Assembly: GCA_023053575.1 (NCBI GenBank)
Contig: JAKZAP010000012.1
Span: 22,556,780-22,620,779, forward strand
Origin: Branchinecta lynchi
Taxonomy: Eukaryota; Arthropoda; Branchiopoda; Anostraca; Branchinectidae
Direction of reading: 5' to 3'
DNA length: 64,000 bases
A program made the position numbers and the translations under genes. Each line of letters opens with the position of its first letter. Position 1 is the stretch's first letter. Shown piece by piece: positions 34,130 to 45,400 of this stretch. Below the pieces are notes generated by a model. It ran no database searches. It was not told where the DNA came from and saw nothing but the letters and a program-made list of their open reading frames with translations.

Positions 34130-34611
34130 GCGGTACAGGCGGTATAACTTGGATGATATGGCGTGGAGTTGCATCCTCCTCTTGTACTGGTTGATACAGG
34201 GTAAGGAGCGAGGAGGGAGCGAAATGCATCTACTGCCTGATCGACCTACGTCGACACTAGGAGCGCTGGACTAAGGCTAACCAGAGATTCTTAAGTAAAA
34301 TTCCTTCAGAACGCCGCTGGCTGGCTACAGGATATCTCGACTGACAACCAGCCACACTGACGCTTTGTTGATTCAACTTCTTACTTGAATTCAGAAGGCT
34401 GTGGGGTTGAAAATCCTCCTTCGGCATAGCTGCAAAACTGCACGTAATCCCGCACTTTCACTCCAACAAACCACATACCTCTTAGCTTCTTTAATATCAC
34501 TTTCTAACTTCACTTCAGAACTTCTTACGCGCAACTAACTTTCCGCGTCACAATATCAACATTTGCACTTGACCCAAAGCCGGGCAGTCAACAAACATCA
34601 ACTCAGATCTT
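34130..34611 (-). other. Presumed 3' flank/UTR of the BTB gene
   Basis: No other gene recognised. A clear AATAAA on the - strand was not seen here, so the transcript end is unknown. Confidence 0.3.
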
Positions 34612-35000
34612 TCAGACAGCCACCTCGCTTTTCATTAGGGACAGCTCCTGTTTCCTCTCTGGCATTTGGCAAGCCACTTGCTGAACCTTATCTACCGGTT
34701 CTTTCAATGAGTTGCGCGACGGGGTCTTCTTAAATGCAATGCTTGGCACTTCGTGTACTCTATCCCCGTGCTCGCGGATAACGTGCTCTCTTAAGGTGTA
34801 CTTGTGAGAGTACACGCGGCTGCAGAAGGGGCAGACTGTATTTCCCTCGTGGAAGCTCCTGTGTTTGATGAGAGATGCCGCGTGGACAAAAACTTTATCG
34901 CACTGAGAACATTTCAGGTCAGGGGAGAGGCCATATTTACTAACGCCGGCTCGAGAGCCTTTGATTATCCGTTGGTTGTACATAAATTCCGAGCAGGACC
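34612..35000 (-). CDS. BTB-zinc-finger gene, coding exon 4 (two C2H2 fingers, stop)
   Basis: The acceptor TATTTTTCAG ends at 35001. The exon completes a glycine codon and continues SCSEFMYNQRII. Finger 1 is CSQCDKVFVHAASLIKHRSFH (C-x2-C-x12-H-x3-H). Finger 2 starts CPFCSRVYSHKY and ends LREHVIREH (C-x2-C-x12-H-x4-H). About 55 residues follow finger 2, rich in Lys, Glu and Val, to the stop at 34612. Two adjacent fingers with a short tail are usual for lola and related isoforms. Confidence 0.9.
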
Positions 35001-38000
35001 CTGAAAAATAGTTCAGCCCAAGTTAGTATCAGCATTCTAGCCAGGCCAGCTGCAGGAATATTGTTGGGTAAAGCCATTCGTGCTTTGCTTTCTGCAGGGA
35101 GTGTATGATTATTTATGTGTGTAATTAATGAAAAGATAAGATAAGATAAGATAAGATTTAATTGCACAAAAAAGCCAAAAGGCCATGGCAACAAGATAAA
35201 CAAAAAGAAAGAGAACAAAGATCTATACCGTAACCTACTTACTCTAGGCATAATTTTCGGTGTTGAAAAGCGACCCTGAGGAATCTTGCCAGCCTCCTCA
35301 CATCACCAAACTGCCGACTACCAATCATACTACACATCCATTCCTCATCGAACACCCTCACGCATTCTCCAAACACTTCATTCCTTAACTCTCTTAATTC
35401 TTGACATTCACACATGACATGACATTCACACATCAGCAACCTGGTTCTGTGAAACCAACCAGGGAATACCCCGATAAACTAGAACTTGGACAAGTCAGGG
35501 GAAAAGCGCTCAAGAGCAAACCACGACAGAAAAGTAACTGCAACAAATAATATGCAAATCTTTAAAGCACTACTGAAAGCGTAAATGATCTCATCACATT
35601 CTTCAGGCCCGACTGAAAAGCTGGCTTAATTTTAAAATCATTACCAATCAGTCCAATTTTCCCTTTTTTCATATTTTCCATTCAGCTGCTGCCCCGTACA
35701 TCCAACCTAAATTACTATTACTAGTAGCCCTCTCCTAGTCTCTGCCTTCCCTTTATAGTCCTTCTCGACCATTCGATTACACCTCAGACATTACATGGAT
35801 ACTTTACGTAATTCAGATCTCCTTCACTCGATCCTATAGAAGACGAGTGTCTACCAATTTGGTCACAATGTCGTGCGTTATTCCAACGACATAAAATACA
35901 TACAAGGAACTGTCGCGTTATTCACCATGTCTGTTACAATTTCAAAGGAAAAATAACTCTTGAAGTTAGTGACTAATTACGTGACCCCACTGGTGAACTA
36001 GTGACCTATGATACTTTATTTCGCCCTGGATGTACCAAACCAGGGCATTAACTTACTAACATGTTCGTTGCTAATATCATAACCGGTCCGAACCAGGGTT
36101 GCCACATCAAAAATATTTAGAGAGTGACTTTTGGCCCAAAACAGAGAGTGAATTGGGAGTGATATTTATTTTCATGAAATGTTCACTTTTGGTCGGAATC
36201 GCCTCTGTAAAATTGACACATCTTAATTTTACTTTCACGAAAAAAACTTGAAATAGTCACTTCTGGTCGGAATCCCTGCTGCAAAAATGACACATTTGGT
36301 CATTTTCTGAAAAAAAAGAGTGATTTTTATGTCCAATGTAGGACAAGAGTGAAAAAAACAAAATAGAGTGACAATTCACACTATCGCGCGACATGTGACA
36401 ACCTTGGTCCGAACAGGGAGGGGTGACCAACTATCCCATGTACGCGAATGCTGAAACTGAAGCCGAAGCTCCCAGTAGAACCCAGGCAATCCCCGAAAGA
36501 CTCGGCTTAGTTAACATTAACAGGCATTAAATTATCCAAATTCTTACACTGTTTGGGAACCTAGACAACTTGGTGTTAAGTCTGGATAGTTCATTGGACA
36601 TCCAAATTCGTACATACTCTTTGGAAACCCAGACAACTCGATGTTACGTCGGATCACTCTTGGAAGTGAGTGCATAAAGCTACAAAGCTATAAGAGCTGA
36701 GCATACAGAAGTCCGTTCAAGATTCAAAGGTTACACACGCTTAACAAGCGCTGTAGAGATACAGAGTTCTTACGGGCACTGAACAAAAAAAAATAATGTT
36801 TCCTATAAAAAGAGAACATTACGCGAACAACCATGTACGCGCCTTCGCCCCTTAGAAAAAAGTCAAATCAGTTGAACACGAGTTAGCAGAAATGCATATG
36901 ATATCGTACAACTGACTCATACTAAACAATAATTCACGGACCTGTCTTACCTATAATGCTAACGCAACCTACTTCCATAATCACTCCGTATATTTATAAA
37001 CCCAGAGACCCCAATTTCGTACGGTACATTCTAACCCCTCTAACAAAAACCACGCAGATTTTCTCACTTGCCGGTTTTTTTTTGTTTTTTTTTTAAATAA
37101 CAACGTTTATTTCATGAATAGCTCATACAATTGCTCGCTAGCTTCGATGTGAATCCCGCTGTCGACGGTTGTCTGCGAGAAGTCTTTCCACCAGAAAATC
37201 CGGTTATGTAAACTGTTTCCCTGTTTTCGCTACAAGTCAACGGGTCTCAGAAAAGGCTGAAAACAGTAAAAACCGTGGGTTATTTGTCGAAAGCACAACA
37301 TAGTTTTAAAGTATTCAAATATTTTAAAATACTGCTAGTCTAAGAGTAAATACTGTGCGGGGGGTCCTTTAATAGCCCATCCTTTATCAATCACTCAACA
37401 ACAAAAAAGAAGAAACGTTCATAGGCTATGTTCGTTCACTCATAGCCTACACATAAAGGGTTTAGATTTCGGGAAACGGGCTTACCCTTTGGAGATCTAA
37501 GCTGAGCAATCTGCACCTCCATCGACTCCCCCGGAGCGGGCACGGATACGGTCTTCGCCCTCTTTTTAAGGGGGACACTTGAGTCAAAATGAAACCCATC
37601 CGAATCCATTCCATAACTCATAAGTGCAGGATGTCCCTGGAAACTTTTCTCATCAACCTCACTCGGTGAGTCTTCCGTTGAAGGAATGTTGTTCTGATTT
37701 TGGTCGATTCCCTGAGTAAATGCCTCTGTTTGGAAGTGTTCGTCTTCCTCAGAGCTTGATGATTCGTGTATCGATCGCTTAAGAACAGGCTGTTCTCTGG
37801 GAGTTGGTGGGGTTTCTTCGATTTGTGGAGTTGGCACTTGAGGGGGCTGCAAAAAATCGTTTTTTGAAAAAATGACCAAGCTGGAATGCTTCCCCATCTT
37901 CCCAACATGCCAATGGCTGATTCTAGCCTTGCCTAAACAGGGAAAAAAAACTAGAAAGGCATCAAAATTGTGGTATAAGGTAGGATGCCCAGGTGTTCTA

Positions 38001-41000
38001 AAAATCTTATTTGATTTTTTTCGGGACTGAAGTTAGTCCAGAATTTCCTCAGAATTTGTATCTGATCGGGTTCGATATTTGCTGACAAAAAGAAAAAAAA
38101 AACTGATCAGATTCTGTTAAAAACCATGTTGTTATTTATAGACGTAAAGGTCAGAAAACAAAATCAGTTTTTGATGTTCTCATTTCAGTTTTAATGGGAA
38201 AACTCACACCTAGAAGATTTCTTTTCTGACAAGATTGTTACTTCTAACCAAATTCACCATGAAAACCAGAATTTGGTCTGCTTAAACATTTCGAGGAACA
38301 CTATGTTATCAGCTCAGGGGAAGAAGAGTCTTCAGCTGAGAGCGTCTCAAGGAGCGTGCTCCATCCTTCTAACAACAGTAACTATTAGTGACTAATCTTG
38401 CTCCAACCTCGTGAAAAGTTACTAGGCGGACCGTTCAAACCTTCTTAAAATAGTAAGTAACAGTAACTATACCACGTTCGGGAGCGTGATAACTACTAAT
38501 CTCTGTGATGTGACTGGCCGGATTAGTCCGTGGCACGATATTTTGGAGAACAGACAAAAAATACGTTCCAGCCTTGACGCCAAAAAGCCAGAATTCGTGA
38601 CGTCATGAGTGGTGACTACGTTAAGCAGAGGCGTCACGACTTGGGAGGGGGGGGGGGACGCCGCCCCCCTCCAAATGTTGTCGGCCAGTCGTTAAAGAAT
38701 AACCGAGTCGCGCCGCGATTTTTCGTAAAACCGTTGATTTTTGTTAAAACAGTCGTTTTTCTGAAAATCAGTCAGCATTTTTCACAACTGTCGTTTATTT
38801 CTTAAAAACAGCCGGTAAAAATTACCAGCCAGTCGGTAAATGCCTTAAATGCCCCTCCCCCTAAACATTTTGGCTAGTAATGCCTCTGACGGTAAGAAGG
38901 GTGGAACACGCTCAAGGAGTGTGCCGCCAACCTATGCCAGCTGAGATACTCTGCCTTTTAACAAGTTGCATAAGCCTTTTAACGAATTCCCCTATTCTCA
39001 CAGACTCTTCACGATTCCGGGTTTTTTCCAGATGTTTCCTGATGCTTAGGAACACTGCTGTACAAGAATCAGGCAACAAAAAAGAAAACGCTGAGCTAGA
39101 CTTCGAATACTTAGCAATCAGCTAAGCTAACTGAGGGCATCAAATGAACAAACAGAAAATAATCAAGAAGAAATAAGTCACCTTTTCACTGACGTCTCGA
39201 AAGTTTTCTCCTTTTGTGAGACCTTTAACTTGTAACGCTTCGGCAGTGGAAAGGAATGATTGAAGCTGCTCCTGGTCCAAGTCAACGGCACCAGTATATA
39301 TGAAGTCAAGAATGGCTTCCATGTCTCGATGGTTGACATCTTTCAAGAAGACAATTGGATGTAATGCATCATGACCCTAGAAAACATGAAAGAAGTCTAT
39401 GTCAGGGTTCGTGCGCTTGCTCTTCCACGTTTTTCCCTGACCTTTTTTGGTGATTTTCCCTGACCTTTTCCAGCCGTTTTCAAACACCTTTCGATTACCT
39501 CGGTGAACAAATTACCTCATTTACTGAAAAACAAGAGCTGGAATCTCATACGGCACTTGCAAGGCTGGGTCAGAGGATTAAAGTATGAACTCGTCAATTC
39601 GTGGGTGTGTTGTGATCATATGTAAGCAAAGTCCTTGAGATAAGAACGGTCATGGATCCTTGGATATCACGAGAATGCCGTGATGATGCGCACTTTAAGG
39701 GCTCTAGAAATTCATCTGTAATGAACATTCCTGAAGCACAAATGATGATAAGCTCATTGGAATCGAGAAAATCTATATTTTGCTCAAAATAATTGGTTGT
39801 ATTTTAAGAAACTCAGTTGTAAGCAAAACCGGTGAGGCAAAAATGATCACGGGCCCTTGGGGATCAACAACATATATCGTTTGGTTAACATATTTTTTTA
39901 CTTTTCGGTTAAGAAACGCACTTGAAGGGTGCTAAACATTAGTTTAACACCTTAGAGTTAAATGTAAACTTTGCTTAAAAGCATTTTCTGTACTTTGTGC
40001 TTAGGATTACAGGGTTCGTGCGCTTGCTCTTCCACGTTTTTTGGTGATTTTCCCTGACCTTTTCCAGCCGTTTTCAAAAACCTTTCGATTACCTCAGTGA
40101 AAAAATTAACTCATTTGCTGAAAAAACAAGAGCTACGAGCCCACATGGCACTTGTTACGAGTAGGCGGTACAAGAACGTAGATGAGAACGTCACAAAATA
40201 CACCAACCATCCAAAAATGCGGTTCGGAAATAGAAATAGGATATTTAGTTTCACTCAGTTCTGAGCAGTTCCGGCATCGTCTCGGATTATCTGTAGCAAA
40301 TGCGCTTGACTATTCAAACTTCCAAGTTTTAGCCCAATAAATCCACTCGTTTGATCCCTAGACATGCTACACGATTTACGGTACTCCCTCCATCTCCCCC
40401 TACCGTGGCCGAATGTGGTTCTGACAAAAAATGGATCATCTAAAGCATCTTCTTTTATACCATCTATCAAGTTTCACAGAATCTGAGCATTTTTCGAAAA
40501 TTCCGGTATCCCCCCCCCCCTCCACCGTTGTCGGATCCGGTTTGAACCCTAAAATATGTCATCTAGGGTATATGCTCTCTCTAGATTCCAAGTTTCATTT
40601 AAACTGATGCACTCGTTTGACCCCTATGCGAGCCTCAAAGTTTCCGGCAATCTCCCTCCATCTCTACCCACTGTGGCCGAAGAGGACTTGGAAACATAAA
40701 CATCTTATCTCTTAATCCCCTCTCCTCGTCCATCAAGTTTTACTGAAATCGGGGCCTAGCCTATCTGCAAATTTCCGGTACCCTCCCCCCCCCCCATTAC
40801 CTTGGCCGAATCCCTTCCCGGACGCCAAATAAAAAAATATATGCCGCATAAATTTGGCACTGTCCATTTAGTTTCTGTGCATGTCAAAAGTTTCCGCTAC
40901 CCCCCCCCCCCCCCCCCCCCCCAATTCAACCAGCCCTGGTCGCATACAGTTCGAAGTTTCGAACGCATGTTTTACATGTCTAGGTCATCGATTCTTACCA

Positions 41001-43211
41001 CCCATTAATTTTCACTCAAATCAGGCCAAATCTAGGAACGGAAGTTTCCGGGGGTTTGTTGTGTCAGGTTCTAAGTCAATTAAGTTGGGTTATTGATATG
41101 CCTACAAAGTTTCGTTGTCTTAGTACATCTAGAACTATTCTACCTCGCGACTACCAGAATTCCAGGAAACCCCCTCCAAAGAGCCCCGAAACCATCTGGC
41201 TCTGTCAATTTCGTATCTAGGCCTAATGCGTGTTTTCTCCATTAAGTTCCATCCCAATCCCACTGCTTTAACGTTTCTTGAGTCCCCCCCCCCCATCCCC
41301 CCACAGGTATCGGGCCCAACTCGGATTTGACACTGAATATCTGAGGCGATAGGTCTTCCCACCTGACAAGTTTCATTCAAATCCGATAACCCATTCAAAA
41401 GTTATGAATTCCACTGGATTCCGGACTCCCCATCCATCCACTCCCCCATGATGGTATGATCGGGGAAACAACTATTCTCAAGTCTATCTGTTCGGATCCG
41501 TGACATACCTGCCAAGTTTCATCGTCCTAACACATAAGGAAGTATGCCGAACTCACGTGATCGCTAGAAATCCGCCCCCAACTCCTCAACAGTACTCGGA
41601 TACGATCCGGTTGTGTCAATAACGTATCTAGGACTTGTGCTTGTTCTTCCCACCGAGTTTCATCTCGATCCCTCCACTCTAAGTGTTTCTCAAGATTTCC
41701 GGTTCCTTCCTCCAACTCCCCGAAGTGTTATCGGATCCGGTCTGGATTTAAAGTGGGACGTCTGAGACACTGCGTCATCCTAAACATCAACTTCCATCAA
41801 GATCCGATCACCCGTTCGCAAGTTAAATATACCTCAATTTTTCGGCTTCCCCCTCCCTCCACTTCCCCCCAGATGGTCGGATCGGGGAAGTGACTACTTC
41901 CTATTTAATATGGTCCGGTCCCTGACATGCTTGCCAACTTTCGTGGTCCTAGTACATCAGGAAGCACAAAACTCGCGGGATCACTAGCAATTCGGACCCC
42001 CCCCCCCCCCCCAACTCCCCCAAGTGAGCGGAAGTCACGTATCTAAGACTTATGCTTGTTCTTTCCACCAAGTTTCATCCGGATCTCTCCACTCCAAGAG
42101 TTAGATTTCCGGTTTCCACCTCCCCCAATGTCACCGGATCCGGTCTGGCTTTAAAATAGAACATCTGAGATACGAGGTCCTTCCATATACCAAGTTTCAT
42201 TAAGATTCGATCCCCCGTTTGTAAGCTAAAAATATCTCATTTTTCCTAATTTTTCCGGATTCCCCCTTTCTCCCCTCCCCTCCAGATGATCGGGTCGGGG
42301 AAGCGACTATTTCTAATTTAATCTGGTCCGGTCCCAGATATGCCTACCAAGTTTCATCGTTCTAGCTTATCTTGAAGTGCCAGAACTAGCAAAACCTGGA
42401 CCGACAGACCGACTGCAGATAGAAATTACAATCGCTATATGGCACTTGCCCTTCTAAACTGAAAAAAAATCCATCATTTTCGTAAAGCCGTTTGTCATAA
42501 ACTTTGGAAAGAGAACCGACGAAAAAGAAACTTCCAGTAAAAAAAACTCGATGCATAAGTATAGACTGAACTTTTTCATTAATTTCCCCGACCTTCTGCG
42601 ACTTACGGTTTTCCCTGATTTCCCTGACCAAAAGAAAATTCCCTGAATTTTCCCTGATTTCCACAGCCGCACAAACCCTGCTATGTTTAGCAAAATAGAT
42701 CAGAAGAAGAAAATACTGGAATATAGCATACTGGCTGTACAACTGCCCAACTTGCCTCTATACACCACTCATTATAGCTCATTTGATATCAGCAGCAGAA
42801 AAGAGAACTACTGAAATGAATTTTTTTTTAAATATCTTCAAAAAACTTTCGGTAATGAATTGGCTTCGTCCGCGATATATTAGCCGTTCTAGGCAAGGGT
42901 CCTTGTCAGGCTGTCAATACTTCGTAGATAAATATTCCTAAGCTCACGACTTTTAAACATATATTCAAATAATATTTTATTTGAATATTAGTAAGAAACA
43001 CTGTCAATTACTATAAACCTACCTCTAGAAGCTGTCTAAAATATGGACTTGATGCACACAAGATGACTCTGTGTGCTTTAAGGATTTTCCCATCACAGCC
43101 CAAGGTGATGTCAGTGAAAGCTTCTTGTTCTCTCAGGGATCCAAATGCTCGAGAAATATGCAGCTGGAATTCATTCCATTTCAGGGAATATCTTTGATGT
43201 TGGAAGTCCAT
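34612..43211 (-). CDS. BTB/POZ and C2H2 zinc-finger transcription factor (whole gene, four coding exons)
   Basis: Coding segments on the - strand are 43211-43023, 39376-39182, 37846-37486 and 35000-34612, all with GT/AG junctions and consistent phase, giving 377 aa. Residues 1 to about 120 form the BTB domain in the tramtrack/bric-a-brac/lola form; a Ser/Glu-rich acidic linker follows; two C2H2 fingers lie at about residues 270-325. Such proteins dimerise through BTB and bind DNA through the fingers, mostly as nuclear developmental regulators. The length and layout fit a lola-type isoform. In such loci one BTB exon set is often joined to alternative finger exons, but no alternative exon was found here. 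The exact orthologue is not identified, so no symbol is given. Confidence 0.9.
35128..35460 (-). mobile_element. LINE 3' end with (AAGAT)n tail, in BTB intron 3
   Basis: On the - strand 35439-35239 reads CECQELRELRNEVFGECVRV and FGDVRRLARFLRVAF, the usual ending of RNase H-bearing or I-like LINE ORF2 proteins after the Cys/His block. It is followed by a short UTR (CAAAAGGCCATGGCAAC on the + strand) and a tail of four AAGAT-type repeats at 35138-35158. Strongly 5'-truncated, in the same orientation as the host gene. Confidence 0.6.
35461..36093. other. BTB intron 3, middle part: no feature recognised
   Basis: AT-rich, with no open frame of note and no repeat family recognised. Confidence 0.4.
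36094..36406. mobile_element. 313-bp hAT-type MITE, TIR CAGGGTTGCCACAT, 8-bp TSD
   Basis: Starts CAGGGTTGCCACAT and ends ATGTGACAACCTTG. The duplication GTCCGAAC is identical at 36086-36093 and 36407-36414. Internal repeats of GAGAGTGA and TTTTGGTCGGAATC type. Located in BTB intron 3. A different family from the CAGGGGCGTC elements. Confidence 0.87.
36407..37485. other. BTB intron 3, 5' part: no further feature recognised
   Basis: T-rich run near 37075-37095. The splice donor GGTAAGCCC begins with GT at 37485-37484 on the - strand. Confidence 0.4.
37486..37846 (-). CDS. BTB-zinc-finger gene, coding exon 3 (acidic linker)
   Basis: Encodes 120 residues between BTB and the fingers, starting PPQVPTPQIEETPPTPREQP and including ESSSSEEDEH, STEDSPSEVDEK and the basic PLKKRAK, a possible nuclear localisation signal. 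The acceptor is CGATTTTTTGCAG| and the donor CCAAAGG|GTAAG, leaving one base for the next exon. Low complexity here is usual for this region of BTB-finger proteins. Confidence 0.85.
38353..38912. mobile_element. MITE family C, copy 4, 5-bp TSD, interrupted by a hAT MITE
   Basis: Ends AGCGTGCTCCATCC and GGGTGGAACACGCT, with CAAGG on both sides (38348-38352 and 38913-38917). It is split by the hAT MITE at 38626-38888. Located in BTB intron 2. Confidence 0.76.
38626..38888. mobile_element. 263-bp hAT-type MITE nested in family C
   Basis: Starts CAGAGGCGTCACGACTTGG and ends TTTTGGCTAGTAATGCCTCTG. Flanks ACGTTAAG (38618-38625) and ACGGTAAG (38889-38896) are an 8-bp duplication with one change. 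The interior shares GTCGGTAAATGCC and TTTTCGTAAAACCG phrases with 43655-43956. Confidence 0.84.
39182..39376 (-). CDS. BTB-zinc-finger gene, coding exon 2 (second half of BTB)
   Basis: Starts GHDALHPIVFLKDVNHRDME, continues AILDFIYTGAVDLDQEQLQS and ends LQVKGLTKGENFRDVSEK. This completes the BTB core (HP.V.LKD, then the (M/I)Y.GEV.. helix pair and the A..LQ(V/I)KGL end) exactly where the first exon stops. Acceptor TTTTCTAG| and donor GAAAAG|GTGACT; both junctions are phase 0. Confidence 0.93.
39403..42680. mobile_element. 3.3-kb element with CAGGGTT ends in BTB intron 1
   Basis: CAGGGTTCGTGCGCTTGC at 39403 is inverted at the right as GCCGCACAAACCCTG ending 42680. CTATGT occurs directly outside both ends (39397-39402, 42681-42686), a possible 6-bp duplication. 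The left end is repeated inside at about 40010-40165. The TTTTCCCTGACC phrases near both ends are inverted too. Most of the interior is a family-E repeat. No transposase seen. It may be a small element into which other repeats inserted. Confidence 0.45.
40240..42440 (-). repeat. Family-E (GATGAAACTTG) repeat, - orientation
   Basis: Reverse complement of much of 47575-50629: for example, the phrase TCTGAGCAGTTCCGGCATCG at 40260 is inverted at about 50480 and 57855. It contains the usual poly-C runs (41289, 41998, 40900-40922) and CAAGTTTCATC phrases, and ends in GGACCGACAGACCGACTGC and ATATGGCACTTGCCCTTC. Frames through it are accidental. Confidence 0.7.
43023..43211 (-). CDS. BTB-zinc-finger gene, coding exon 1 (start, first half of BTB)
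   Basis: Starts MDFQHQRYSLKWNEFQLHIS and contains FTDITLGCDGKILKAHRVIL and CASSPYFRQLLE, ending exactly at the conserved intron position in this BTB subtype (donor GAG|GTAGGT). The ATG at 43211 has A at -3 and G at +4. A plausible acceptor TAAATAG lies seven bases upstream (AG at 43219-43218), suggesting a noncoding first exon further upstream that was not located. Confidence 0.94.
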
Positions 43212-43219
43212 TATGTCCT

Positions 43220-43646
43220 ATTTAGGAAAAGATTCTGTAAAGACTAAGACCATAGACCATCTAATCTAAGTGCTAAGTTGTCAGGCATAGGCTACTCTTG
43301 AAATCCAATTAAGAAGTCTAGAGATTAGCTATGAAAATACAGATTCAGACACAATATTACTTTATGTTTTCAAACTAACAGCAGAACTGCAGGCTCTCTG
43401 ACTATATGAGGGATGGCAAATTTTGCTTCTGTACCTTTTTCATCTGGTAAGATCTACGCACTATAGGCCAAGTAGTTGCCAATAGGATGGGCCAGGCATA
43501 GGCAAACCATGTCTCTTTTCAGAAACAGGCAGATGTCCAAGAGGACATTCTAAAGCTTGCTTGTAGATTTCTGTGAGGCCTACACAACTATTAGTTAGAT
43601 CTACACATGATTTTCCAATAGTCTTCAAGGAGAGACAGCAAAGTTT
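43220..43646. other. Upstream of the BTB coding start: no feature recognised
   Basis: Probably a 5' UTR intron or promoter region of the BTB gene; no motif could be supported. Confidence 0.3.
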
Positions 43647-43654
43647 CCTGCCTG

Positions 43655-43956
43655 CAGGGGCATCGCGACTGGGGGGGGAGGAGGGGATGCCCCCCCCCCA
43701 ATGTTGTTGGTGCGAAGAGCCGCGATTTTTCGTCAAAAGACTTTATTTCGTTAATGAAAACCGTCTTTTTTTCTGAAAATTGGTTGATTTTTCGTCAAAA
43801 AGGTCGTTTTTTCTGAAAATCAGTCGATTTTTTCGAAAATTTCATTTTTGGGGTTTAAAACAGTTGTTTTTTTCTGCAGAGAAAGTCGGTAAAAATTAAC
43901 AGCCAGTCGGTAAATGCCTTGTCCCCCCCGCAACATTTTGGCTAGTAACGCCTCTG
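43655..43956. mobile_element. 302-bp hAT-type MITE upstream of the BTB coding start
   Basis: Starts CAGGGGCATCGCGACTGG and ends TTGGCTAGTAACGCCTCTG. Flanks CCTGCCTG (43647-43654) and CCTGTCTG (43957-43964) are an 8-bp duplication with one change. The interior is like 38626-38888 (repeated TTTTTCGTCAAAA and TTTTCTGAAAAT phrases). Confidence 0.84.
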
Positions 43957-43964
43957 CCTGTCTG

Positions 43965-44514
43965 TACCCTTATTATCTTTGTATCATCTGGTAAAATACC
44001 CTAATCTACCCTGTATTTAAATAACTTATTAATACAAAAGTGCCTAATCCAAGGCAAGACCTATCTCTGTACACAGAGTGAGTGATCTAGAAAGATACCC
44101 TACGACTCAGCTTTAAAGATTACCCCAAAATAGGGACTAGGGTGGCCACATGGAGCACTGTCACCAATAGTATGCATCTGCAGATATTTTCTGCTGGCTA
44201 TAATAGGAGATGGCAGTGTGTATGCCCTGCCTTCTTTCCTATCTGGAGCAGAAAAAACTGACAACATTTTGCAATAGCTACTGAATTTCTTATATATAAA
44301 CCTGTGTTGTATCTGTATGTTTTTTGTTTCAAAATAAATACTTTAGATTAGTAAAATGAAACAACAAAAAGGAACAGAACTTTAATGGACAAATTTGAGC
44401 ATTATACACCTCAGCTGATGTTATCATTTAATATACCTTTATTCCAGCAATGTTTCAAAGTCAGCTTGGGCTCAAAGAATATTTAATATAGCTTTCTTTC
44501 TACTTAATCCTAGA
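43965..44514. other. Stretch with no recognised feature
   Basis: AT-rich; no open frame or repeat family recognised. Confidence 0.4.
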
Positions 44515-45400
44515 CTAAGGCATTTTTCCACGACATAATTGTGGGCCACACACTTCTGAGTGTTTGTCGCAGAAACCACTTTAATCCATTTATCATATGC
44601 CACACAGTCAAGCCACTAGTTGAAACTCGCGGAAACACCATTTTGTCTTTTTTTTTTGGGGGGGGGGGGGGGGTAATTTCAGATATCTGAAAATAAAAAT
44701 AAAATTCATGTAAAATCTCAATAAAAAGAACTCCAGGCTTATTTCTTGTCATTCTGTACAGAAACCATCATCAGTTTTAAGTCAATATTCTTGAAAAAGT
44801 AGTTAACTTTATTGTTTAGACAATATCTTGCTGCTTAATTTGAATTTCCTGCCAGAATCGAGCCACAGAATCGACAACCACCTCGCTAGTTGTTTGTCGA
44901 ATCTGAGCCACAAAGCGAGAGGGTGTCATTCAGGGTGTCTTTCTTCAAATTTCGGAGCCAAGCTTGAGGTTGTAAGAGTTTGAGGTAGGATACTCCTCCT
45001 CAACTTAGACTACAAACCACATCCATAAATAGGAAATCATACTGCAGTGATTGAAAGCCACACACTTCTGAGTGTCTGTTGCTGAAACAAGATTGTATGC
45101 CACACAGTCGAGGCACTCGCGGAAATGCCGTTTTGTTTATTTTATTGGCAGTAATTTTAAATATCTGAAAATAAAAATAAAATTCATGTAAATCTCAGTA
45201 AATAAAACTCCAGGCTTATTTCCTTACCATTCTATACTAAAAGTTTCCTCAGTTTTAAGTCTATATGCTTGAAAAGTAGTTAGCCTAGCTCTATTGTTTA
45301 CACTATTTTGCTGCTTAATTTGAATCTCCCACCAGAATTGGGCCACAAAATCAACAATCACCTCGCCAGTCGTTTGTCAAATTTGAGTCACAAAACCTTG
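44515..45400. repeat. Tandem pair of a ~0.5-kb repeat
   Basis: 44530-44935 and 45058-45400 share, in the same order, CCACACACTTCTGAGTGT, ATATCTGAAAATAAAAATAA, AACTCCAGGCTTATTTC and CACCTCGC(T/C)AGT(T/C)GTTTGTC. A related third piece lies at 13738-14066. A G-run at 44657-44673 sits in the first copy. No gene. Confidence 0.65.
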
